Both the position numbers and the translations under genes were made by a program. This document shows positions 1 to 6,381 of a stretch of 13,111 nt of DNA, piece by piece. The DNA comes from Pseudomonadota bacterium. GTDB lineage: Bacteria; Myxococcota_A; Polyangia; Polyangiales; Polyangiaceae. The stretch covers positions 1 to 13,111 of the forward strand of contig JAEZYZ010000182.1 in assembly GCA_023418705.1 (NCBI GenBank). Reading direction: 5' to 3'. Each line of letters starts with the position of its first letter. Positions within the stretch are counted from its first letter, which is position 1. A model generated the notes under the pieces. It had not been told where the DNA came from. It saw only the letters and a list, made by a program, of their open reading frames with translations, and did no database searches.

Positions 1-1916
1 GGCTTCGTCGTCGCGCTCGCGTCGGGGGCCTCCGCCTCGGTGCCGGCGGCCTGCTCCTGGACGGGCGCGGCCTGCTCGGGCGCGGTGGGGACCGGGGGAG
101 CGGGGGCGGCGCTCGCCGTGGCGAGCGATGACGGGACGGGCAGGGACAGCGCTTCGAAGTGCTTTGGCAGGTAGCTGTCGAAGAGCACGGGCGGCGTTCG
201 GAAATGGACGGCCAGCGCTCCCGCGGTCAAAAGCCCCAGGACCGCCACGGCCCAATACGCCGCCCGGCGCTTGCGCGGAGCGGGCGCGACGTCACCGATC
301 GTCACGGGCGCCACCAGCGCCGCCTCGGCGTGCTTCTGGGCTTTTGGAGGCTCGGTGATCGGCGCGCTGAAATCGGGCGCCGTCAAGACGCCGAACGAGC
401 TCGGCGCGCCGAGGCCGATGAGATCGGCGTCCGCACGCTTCGGCAAGGCCGGCGCGACCGAGGCGCCGGACGTCTTTTTCGTCAAGGCGTCCAGGGTGAA
501 GAGCACCGAGCTCTCGTTGCGCGCTCCCGTCGCCTTCGGATGCGCGCTGGTGGGACCGGGTTCGGACTCCTCGACGGCGATTTGCCCAAACAGGTCCGGC
601 AACGAGTCGCGCGGACGCAGGGCCGCCGCGCGCGGTGGCGCGCTGGGCGGAGGGGGAACCGAGCTCTGCTGGGACGCGGCTCGAAGCGCGGCGAATGGGC
701 TGCTGGGGGCGACGGCCGGGGTCCCGGCTGCCGGGCGCGGTGGCGGCGGCTCGCTCAGCGGCGACGGCGCGAAGGCGACGGTGGGCTCGTCGTTGTCTTC
801 GTCGTCGAGCAGATCCGAGGGATCGCTATGAGCGGCAGCGCGGACGAGCGCTTGTGACTCCCGCTCTGCCATCGAGACCGTGACGTCGTCGAAGCCGACC
901 TCCGGATCGGCGGCGCTCGCGTGGGCGACCGGCGGTTCGCGCACCCGCCCGGGCTCTCGCCAGACGCCCGAGATCGCCTCGGAGACGGGGCCCACCACCC
1001 GCGTGACCTCGTCCTCGTCGTCGAAGCCGAAGAAGTCGCGCGGCGCGTCGCCCACCACCGTCGGGTTATCGTCCTCCGCGGCAAACGGGCCAGCTGGGCT
1101 TTGCCCGACGGTGTCGGGCTGCGCGGCGCCGCGCGCTCGAAGCGCTGCCGCGATGGGCTCGATTTCCCACGGGGTCGCCCAGTCGTCCATCCCGTCCTTC
1201 CAAATGAAGGTCTCCGGATCGATCGTCCCCGCCAGGTACAAGCTGACGATCTGCTGGGTGGTGAGCTCTCGCTGGTTCTCCTCGGTGATCGCCACCAGCC
1301 ATTCCACGTCGTCGGGCGGCGGCGGGTGGGACACGCGAGCTTCTGGCGCGCGGCGCGCATCCAGCGCCGGAGGGGGGGCCGACGGCATCGGCGCTGGCTG
1401 CTCTGGCGCGCTCGCTGGCGGCCGGGCGATCACCGGGCCGCTCTCGACGCGCGCCTTGAGACGATCTCGAAAGCTCGAACCGCCGCCGACCTGCGGGCTC
1501 GGAGCATCGAAGCGCGGCAGCGGCTGGGAAGCGGGCTGCGCCGCGGGCTCGGGCTCGGGCGCGGAGAACGCGGCGGGGGGCGCCACGCCGACCATGGTGG
1601 CCTTGCGCCGGCTGCTCGAAGCGCGCGCGTTCGACGCCGCCGGCGGCGCGTGCGCGCTCGGCATTCCGAAGCCCTCGGGGGCTCCGGCGGGGGGCTGCGC
1701 CGGTGCCGGCACCCCGATCATCGTGTGCTTGGGTCCGCGTGGTGTGCCGCTCACCGGCGGCAAGCTGGCTGGCGGTCGCGCTGCTGGAGCTCGCCCAGTC
1801 CCATCCACGATGATGTCGGCTCCGCAGCGCTTGCATCGGATCCGAACCTTGCGCCCGTTGACCTTGTCGTCGGGAACGGCGTACTTCGCCGGGCAGCTAC
1901 CACAAGAGACGTTCAT
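1..1916 (-). CDS. Zinc-ribbon / GYF-domain / single-TM protein, GltJ (AgmX)-like N-terminal architecture (3' end outside window)
   Basis: The frame is open from the ATG at 1914-1916 to the left edge, giving 638 codons of an incomplete protein. Seen in order: an N-terminal zinc ribbon with C5-x2-C8 and C28-x2-C31, the MJ0042-type finger common in myxobacteria; a long Pro/Ala/Ser linker; a GYF_2-like domain at about residues 203-258 (starts EWLVAIT around W206, contains WKDGMDDWATPW); another linker of about 290 residues with acidic patches and poly-Pro runs; a basic RKRR stop; one membrane segment at about 553-572; then an Ala/Pro/Glu-rich stretch outside the membrane. This order (cytoplasmic ribbon and GYF, one TM, periplasmic tail) matches GltJ/AgmX of the Myxococcus gliding machinery, where these domains bind regulatory partners. 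Myxobacteria have many such ribbon proteins and no gliding genes are adjacent, so orthology is not claimed. A TonB-like/AgmX C-terminal domain would be expected beyond the edge. It is transcribed divergently from the HTTM genes. Confidence 0.85.
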   Translation of the reverse strand, partial: MNVSCGSCPAKYAVPDDKVNGRKVRIRCKRCGADIIVDGTGRAPAARPPASLPPVSGTPRGPKHTMIGVPAPAQPPAGAPEGFGMPSAHAPPAASNARASSSRRKATMVGVAPPAAFSAPEPEPAAQPASQPLPRFDAPSPQVGGGSSFRDRLKARVESGPVIARPPASAPEQPAPMPSAPPPALDARRAPEARVSHPPPPDDVEWLVAITEENQRELTTQQIVSLYLAGTIDPETFIWKDGMDDWATPWEIEPIAAALRARGAAQPDTVGQSPAGPFAAEDDNPTVVGDAPRDFFGFDDEDEVTRVVGPVSEAISGVWREPGRVREPPVAHASAADPEVGFDDVTVSMAERESQALVRAAAHSDPSDLLDDEDNDEPTVAFAPSPLSEPPPPRPAAGTPAVAPSSPFAALRAASQQSSVPPPPSAPPRAAALRPRDSLPDLFGQIAVEESEPGPTSAHPKATGARNESSVLFTLDALTKKTSGASVAPALPKRADADLIGLGAPSSFGVLTAPDFSAPITEPPKAQKHAEAALVAPVTIGDVAPAPRKRRAAYWAVAVLGLLTAGALAVHFRTPPVLFDSYLPKHFEALSLPVPSSLATASAAPAPPVPTAPEQAAPVQEQAAGTEAEAPDASATTK

Positions 1917-1986
1917 GGGTGTTGGCGCAGAAGCCTTGGGTGATGCCCACCGGGGCACGTGACCGGCCGAGAACTCCCGAACGGGC

Positions 1987-2016
1987 GATCTAGCACGCCG
2001 TCGAATTTTGGGTCAA
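1987..2016 (-). promoter_or_regulatory. Candidate sigma-70-type promoter for the zinc-ribbon/GYF gene
   Basis: On the minus strand TTGACC (2016-2011) matches five of six bases of the -35 consensus. It is followed after 18 bases by TAGATC (1992-1987), a partial -10. Transcription would begin near 1980, giving a leader of about 64 bases before the ATG at 1916. An 11-base direct repeat flanks the -35 element. This is a motif match only. Confidence 0.4.
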
Positions 2017-2036
2017 TCTGACTCCCCGTCGAATTT
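1998..2036. repeat. 11-base direct repeat (CCGTCGAATTT x2) around the candidate -35 element
   Basis: CCGTCGAATTT occurs at 1998-2008 and again at 2026-2036, a 28-base period. The two copies bracket the TTGACC element of the candidate minus-strand promoter. They are AT-rich compared with the surroundings, and the spacing is a little under three helical turns, so they could be operator half-sites. No regulator gene in the window is linked to them. Confidence 0.5.
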
Positions 2037-2064
2037 AGCCGACATTCTACGGGGATTTGCAGTG

Positions 2065-2102
2065 AAAAACACGAGCCGAGCAGGTTCGACCCGAGTGGCT
2101 CG
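2065..2102 (-). terminator. Strong hairpin followed by a T-run on the minus strand; terminator-like or part of an unrecognised RNA
   Basis: The arms CGAGCC (2072-2077) and GGCTCG (2097-2102) are perfectly complementary. Inside them a second stem pairs 2081-2085 with 2089-2093 around the three-base loop TCG. On the minus strand the inner stem is complete if one G-T wobble is allowed, and TGTTTTT follows directly (2071-2065), the shape of an intrinsic terminator. No minus-strand gene lies just upstream, so what it would terminate is unclear. Read as plus-strand RNA, the mismatch between the stems can form tandem G-A pairs. Confidence 0.35.
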
Positions 2103-2248
2103 ACGCCCGTTGGGTTTCACCTTGCGTCGCCGCGGCTTGCCGGATCGGAGTAACGAAACGTCCGCTCTCGTGGGCCGCTCTGCGCGCCTGTGTGCAAAGT
2201 CCCCGGATGCGCGGTCTCTGCATGCCGGCGTCAGGTACAGTTCGTGCG

Positions 2249-4246
2249 ATGAGTGATCCCGACCGCGGACCGCGGCGGCATCTTTCCCGGCTATTGGGCT
2301 TTCTTCGCGAGCGGTACTTGACGCTCGACGTGCGCTGGCTCGGGGTTTTTCGGCTGTGCCTCGGCACGTTGCTGGTCGTCGAATCACTCCGCCGCTGGAA
2401 CGCGGCGCGGGCCTTCTACTCGAACGACGGCCTGCTGCCGAATCACTTCGCGCTGTTCGCCCCGATGGGGCGCCGTGTCTTCTCCATCTACAACGCCTTC
2501 TCGACCTATGCCGAGGTCAGCCTGGCGTTCGCGCTGACCACGGTCGTCTTCGTCCTGTTTACGCTCGGGTACAAGACCAAGCTCTCGCACGTCCTGTCCG
2601 CGATTTGCATCACGAGCCTCAACGCTCGCAACCTGTTCGTGGAGAACGGCGGCACGATCGTGGTGAACTTGATCACCATCTGGACCTTGTTCCTGCCGCT
2701 CGGGAGGCGGTTCTCCGTCGACGCGGTGTTGGCCTCGCTTCGGGCCGAGCGTGAGTCGAGCGCCGCCGACCTGAACGAGCGAAGCCGCCGCGCCGAGCTC
2801 GACCGCCCGGTGGTGCGGCTCGCCGCGCTCGCGCTGATCCTGCAGTGGAGCGTCATCTATTTCTTCAACACCGTCCACAAGAGCGGCAAAGGCTGGATGA
2901 ATGGCTCGGCGCTGCACTGGTTTCTGCACCAGGACCGCATCGTCACCGCGGTCGGGATCTGGGTGCGCGAGAACGTCCCGTTCGAGGTGCTCCGTACGCT
3001 GACGTACTTCACGCTGGGGGTGGAGGGCACGCTGGCGGTCATCTTGTTGATCCCCTTCGGCCAGACCGGGCTCAGGCGTTTGGCGCTGCTGCTGGCGCTC
3101 GGGCTGCACGGCAGCATCGCGCTGTTCTCTCGGCTTGGACCGTTCTCGTACGTGATGGTGATGTTCTTCGTCCTGCTGCTCGGTAGGCGGGATTGGGCGC
3201 TGGTGGAGCGCTGGTTCGCTCGGCCTGCCCGGGCCCGCAGCGTGATCTACGACAGCGACTGTGGGATTTGTTTTCAGCTGTGCCGGCTGCTCAAGCGCCT
3301 GGACCCGTTCGAACGCCTGACCTTCGTCGGCAACGACGAGACGGCGCGGGTGCCGGACACGATCGACCCCGCCCTGCTCGACCGAACCGTCGTCGTCGTG
3401 TTGCCGGACGGCAGCATCGCGATCGAAGAGCGAGCGGTGTTCGAGATCGGTCGGGCGCTGCCGTTCGGGATCTTGGGGGTTTGGTGGCTCGCCGTGCCAG
3501 GGTTGTCGGCGCTGGGCCGGCGCCTGTATCGGTGGGTCGCGACGCATCGCCATGAGCTCTCGGCCTGGCTCGGCTATGGTCAATGCGGCGTTGGTAGGCG
3601 GAGCCCCGGCGCGGCGGCAGCGAGCGCCCCCGCACCGGCGAGTCACCCGAGCAAACGCGACCTGCTCGCCGCTACGTTGCGCGAGCTCTTGACCGGCCTG
3701 CTGCTCTTCGTAGCGGCGGTCCAGGTGGCGCACAGCAACGCCTTCGCGCGCAAATTCGTGCGGGTGAAGGTGCCGGTGTGGGCCGCGGCCATCGCCGACT
3801 ACCCGCGCATCTATCAGCCGTGGGGGATGTTCGCGCCCGAGCCACCCTATCAAGATGGCCGCCTGGTGGTCGATGGCCGGACCGTGGACGGCCGCAAGCT
3901 CGACCCGCTGACGGGCGAAGCGCCCGAGTTCGATCCGCACGCGCCCGACGGCTGGGGTCACGATCAGTTCTGGTGCGACTATCACCTCAAGTTTCGGGAG
4001 GCCTCCAAAGCCGCCTACCGAGGCTGGCTGACGCACTACCTGTTGAACCTGCATGTCTTCACGGGCCGCCCCGAGGATCGGCTCGAGGCGTTCGAGGTGT
4101 GGTGGGTGGAGGACGACTCGCCGCCGCCCGGCACACGGCGGGGAAAGCCGCGGCCTCCGCAGAAGCTGCTGGCGTACGGTCGGGTGAGCGACTCCGGGGC
4201 CGCGCGCTGGCTCGAGGCGCAAGGTGCGAGCCGGAGGAGCCGATGA
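2249..4246 (+). CDS. HTTM (vitamin K-dependent gamma-carboxylase-like) membrane protein fused to a DCC/DUF393 thiol-redox domain
   Basis: This 665-residue protein has three parts. Residues about 20-320 form the multi-span HTTM domain, with YSNDGLLPNHFALF, the LPLGRRFSVDA stretch, YFFNTVHKSGKGWMNG and LHGSIALFSRLGPFSYVM. The last two resemble the human gamma-carboxylase segments around VKKLDADWVEG and FSYVM, and K211 aligns with its catalytic-base lysine (alignment from memory). Residues about 330-440 are a DCC/DUF393 domain with YDSDCGICFQLC; C338 and C341 form the CxxC. The C-terminal part has one more membrane segment (about 475-497) and a soluble module with W525-GMFAPEPP and VVDGRTVDGRKLDPLTG. 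The ATG at 2249 was chosen because the in-frame upstream extension has no conserved residues. The stop overlaps the next start by ATGA, so the pair is probably co-translated. The reaction and substrate are unknown; a quinone-dependent carboxylation or oxidation is an inference from family. Confidence 0.88.
   Translation: MSDPDRGPRRHLSRLLGFLRERYLTLDVRWLGVFRLCLGTLLVVESLRRWNAARAFYSNDGLLPNHFALFAPMGRRVFSIYNAFSTYAEVSLAFALTTVVFVLFTLGYKTKLSHVLSAICITSLNARNLFVENGGTIVVNLITIWTLFLPLGRRFSVDAVLASLRAERESSAADLNERSRRAELDRPVVRLAALALILQWSVIYFFNTVHKSGKGWMNGSALHWFLHQDRIVTAVGIWVRENVPFEVLRTLTYFTLGVEGTLAVILLIPFGQTGLRRLALLLALGLHGSIALFSRLGPFSYVMVMFFVLLLGRRDWALVERWFARPARARSVIYDSDCGICFQLCRLLKRLDPFERLTFVGNDETARVPDTIDPALLDRTVVVVLPDGSIAIEERAVFEIGRALPFGILGVWWLAVPGLSALGRRLYRWVATHRHELSAWLGYGQCGVGRRSPGAAAASAPAPASHPSKRDLLAATLRELLTGLLLFVAAVQVAHSNAFARKFVRVKVPVWAAAIADYPRIYQPWGMFAPEPPYQDGRLVVDGRTVDGRKLDPLTGEAPEFDPHAPDGWGHDQFWCDYHLKFREASKAAYRGWLTHYLLNLHVFTGRPEDRLEAFEVWWVEDDSPPPGTRRGKPRPPQKLLAYGRVSDSGAARWLEAQGASRRSR
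4233..4239 (+). promoter_or_regulatory. Strong Shine-Dalgarno for the second HTTM gene
   Basis: GGAGGAG lies inside the last codons of the first HTTM gene, three bases before the ATG at 4243. It fixes that start within a much longer in-frame open stretch and supports translational coupling. Confidence 0.75.
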
Positions 4247-6207
4247 CCGGATCGCCAACCCGGCCAGCGGAGGCCCCCGCCGAGCCCGCGGCCGCTCCGG
4301 CGCTCGAGGCCGGCGTCGCAGGGCGCGCTTTGGGGCGCGCCCCGCTGGCAGCCGAGGCGCCACCGAAGCGCGTGTCACGGCGAGCTTGGGAGTTTTTCGC
4401 GAAGACCTACGCGACCGCGGACGCCCGCTCGCTCGGCCTGTTCCGCGTCGCGCTTGGCGCGCTGCTGTGCGTCGATGTCGCCCGGCGGATCCCGGACCTG
4501 GCGCTGCACTACGCCAACAGCGGCTGGCTCACCAACCACTTCGCGCTGTTTCGTCCGATGAGCAACCACCTGTTCTCGGTCTACCTGGCGTTCAGCTCCT
4601 TGGAGGAGGTGCGGGTGCTCGTCACCCTGCACCTGGTGGTCAACCTCCTGCTGCTGGTCGGCTACCAGACGCGGTGGATGCACGCGCTGGCCGCGCTGCT
4701 GATCACGAGCCTGAACAGCCGCGCCATCCTGATCGAGAACCCGGGCTGGCTGGTCTTGAACCTGCTGACGGTCTGGAGCCTGTTCTTGCCCCTGGGTCAG
4801 CGCTTCAGCGTCGATGCGTTCCTCACGTCCTGGCGCCGGCGTCGCGAGGGCAGCCTGGCCGCTTTGAACGACCGAGACCCGCCGTCGCGCGCGCGGGCTC
4901 CGGTCGTGTCGCTGGCGGTGACGGCCTTGGCGGCGCAGCTCGCCGTCATCTACGTCTTCGACACCCTGCAGAAGACCGGCCCGCCCTGGAAGGAGGGCAC
5001 GGCGGTGTACTACCTCCTGCAGCAGACGCGGGGGGTGACCGATTTCGGCGCCGCGATCGCCGGCGACCTGCCGCTCGCGCTGTCGCGCTGGCTGACGTGG
5101 TCCGTGCTCGCCGTCCAGGCAGCGATCGCCCTGCTGCTGGTCTCGCCCGCCGCGAGCGGGTGGTGCCGCGCGATGGCCTTTGCGCTCGCGGCGGTGCTGC
5201 ACGGATCGATGGCTGCCGTGCTGCAGCTCTGGCCGTACTCGGCGGCGATGCTGATCGCGTTCGTGGCGCTGATCCCGCCCGAGCCCTGGCAGAAGCTCCG
5301 GGACGGCTTGGCGCGGCGCGCGGCGCGGCGCATCGTCCACGTCGATCCGAGGTCGCAGGTCTCGTTGACGCTCGCTCGGATCGTCAAGCGCCTGGACGCG
5401 CTGGGGAAGGTGCGCTTCCTGGAGCGTGAGGGCCTGGCGACCTTCGTGGTGGCCGAGGAGGGAGGGGAGCGCGTGTTCGAAGGGATCGACGGCGTCATCG
5501 CCCTGTGCGACGCGTTGGTGGTGCCCGGCGCCGCGTTGCTTTGGCTGAAGCTCCCGGGTGCTCGGCAGCTCGGTGACTGGGCGCTTCGGCGCCTGCACGT
5601 TCGATCGTCCCCGCTGGCGCTAGCTGGCATCGACGAGGTCGCCGACGACCCGAGCCCCGCCCGCCTGCTGCTGCGAAAGCTGGGCTTCTACGCCGGTCAG
5701 CTCGCGGTGCTCGGCCTGGCGGTGGTGGCAGCCACCCAGGTGCTGATCGACAACCCGATCATCCCACCCTCCTTCAAGCCGCTCGGTCGCCCGGCGTGGA
5801 TGGAGGCTGTCGCGGTCTACCCGAGGCTACTGCAAAATTGGAGCCTGTTCGCGCCTGCGCCGCCAGCGGACGAGACCTGGCTGGTGGTCGACGGGCGTAC
5901 GGCGGATGGCCGCGCGTTGGATCCGCTGACGGGGCGCGAACCCTGCCTGGAAGCTCATTCGAAGTGCGTCCCTCGCAAAACCCGCACCTGGGCCGACTTC
6001 GACCGGCGGATCGTCGAACCGCGCTTCAAGGTGTACGTCGAGGGTGTCCGCCACCTGTTGCTCAACCACCACCTCGTCACGGGCCGCCCGAAAGATCGTC
6101 TGGTCGCCTTCGACCTGTGGGTCGTGCGCACCGAGATCCCGCCCCCCGGTGTGGAGCGGCGATCGACCGAGCGGCGCAAGATCCTCTCTCATGGAACCGT
6201 TCGCTGA
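4243..6207 (+). CDS. Second HTTM membrane protein, paralogue with a degenerate DCC domain
   Basis: This 654-residue protein is a paralogue of the preceding one along its whole length. A Pro/Ala-rich leader of about 50 residues precedes the HTTM domain (YANSGWLTNHFALF, LPLGQRFSVDAF, YVFDTLQKTGPPWKEG, LHGSMAAVLQLWPYSAAM). K244 corresponds to K211 of the first protein and to the gamma-carboxylase catalytic-base lysine. The DCC region is still recognisable through its shared RxxKRLD helix, but the redox motif is gone: D-S-D-C-G-I-C-F-Q-L-C is replaced by D-P-R-S-Q-V-S-L-T-L-A (from D368), so Cys338, Cys341 and Cys345 become Ser371, Ser374 and Ala378. The C-terminal membrane segment and the W533-SLFAPAPP / VVDGRTADGRALDPLTG module are kept, ending with TGRPKDRL and VVRTEIPPPG. 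The start is fixed by the Shine-Dalgarno at 4233 and the ATGA overlap. It is probably a partner subunit of the first protein (inference). Confidence 0.87.
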   Translation: MTGSPTRPAEAPAEPAAAPALEAGVAGRALGRAPLAAEAPPKRVSRRAWEFFAKTYATADARSLGLFRVALGALLCVDVARRIPDLALHYANSGWLTNHFALFRPMSNHLFSVYLAFSSLEEVRVLVTLHLVVNLLLLVGYQTRWMHALAALLITSLNSRAILIENPGWLVLNLLTVWSLFLPLGQRFSVDAFLTSWRRRREGSLAALNDRDPPSRARAPVVSLAVTALAAQLAVIYVFDTLQKTGPPWKEGTAVYYLLQQTRGVTDFGAAIAGDLPLALSRWLTWSVLAVQAAIALLLVSPAASGWCRAMAFALAAVLHGSMAAVLQLWPYSAAMLIAFVALIPPEPWQKLRDGLARRAARRIVHVDPRSQVSLTLARIVKRLDALGKVRFLEREGLATFVVAEEGGERVFEGIDGVIALCDALVVPGAALLWLKLPGARQLGDWALRRLHVRSSPLALAGIDEVADDPSPARLLLRKLGFYAGQLAVLGLAVVAATQVLIDNPIIPPSFKPLGRPAWMEAVAVYPRLLQNWSLFAPAPPADETWLVVDGRTADGRALDPLTGREPCLEAHSKCVPRKTRTWADFDRRIVEPRFKVYVEGVRHLLLNHHLVTGRPKDRLVAFDLWVVRTEIPPPGVERRSTERRKILSHGTVR

Positions 6208-6356
6208 AACGAGCCTCCCGGAGCAGGTTTGGTTCGCAGAGCTCAGGTCTCGTTTCGGTAGGAGGCGCTTCCTGGTCAGGAGTGGGTCGGGCGCGAGCCT
6301 CCGAAGGGCTCCCGGGATAACCCAGCGAATCGGCTGGATTTCCGGGCTTTGGACCA

Positions 6357-6362
6357 TATATT
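6357..6362 (+). promoter_or_regulatory. Candidate -10 element for the acyltransferase gene
   Basis: TATATT matches five of six bases of the -10 consensus and stands out in this GC-rich context. It is 19 bases before the ATG at 6382. No good -35 is found 16-18 bases upstream. It suggests that plsC need not depend on the HTTM transcript, 174 bases away. Confidence 0.4.
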
Positions 6363-6381
6363 GGCTTGGATTGGCTGACCC

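Larger units (their letters stand above)
1917..2248. other. 332-base divergent intergenic region
   Basis: This lies between the start of the zinc-ribbon/GYF gene and the start of the first HTTM gene. It holds the candidate minus-strand promoter, the direct repeat and the hairpin listed separately. It also holds a second inverted repeat, CGACGC (2101-2106) with GCGTCG (2124-2129), and a smaller one at 2203-2228 (CCGGATGC against GCATGCCGG, one bulged G). TACAGT at 2236-2241 is a partial -10 seven bases before the HTTM start, but it has no recognisable -35. Short open frames crossing the region show no protein family I recognise. Confidence 0.6.

Noticed and set aside
880..1962. Long plus-strand open frames (up to about 360 codons) opposite the zinc-ribbon/GYF gene
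   Set aside because: They are made of Arg/Gly/Ala/Ser runs with no family similarity; the minus frame carries the zinc ribbon, GYF domain and TM. GC-rich antisense artefact.
2081..2093. GGTTCGACC resembling a tRNA T-arm
   Set aside because: It is the loop of the local hairpin; there is no acceptor stem, anticodon arm or D-arm at the right distance.
2008..2256. Small plus-strand open frame of about 82 codons before the first HTTM gene
   Set aside because: No conserved features, overlaps the HTTM start in another frame, and lies over the inverted repeats.
2384..4378. A 664-codon minus-strand open frame opposite the first HTTM gene, and a 407-codon one opposite the second (4375-5598)
   Set aside because: The translations are dominated by Arg, Gln, Glu and Pro with no motifs, while the plus strand encodes clear, paralogous membrane proteins. 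Such long shadows are expected at this GC content.
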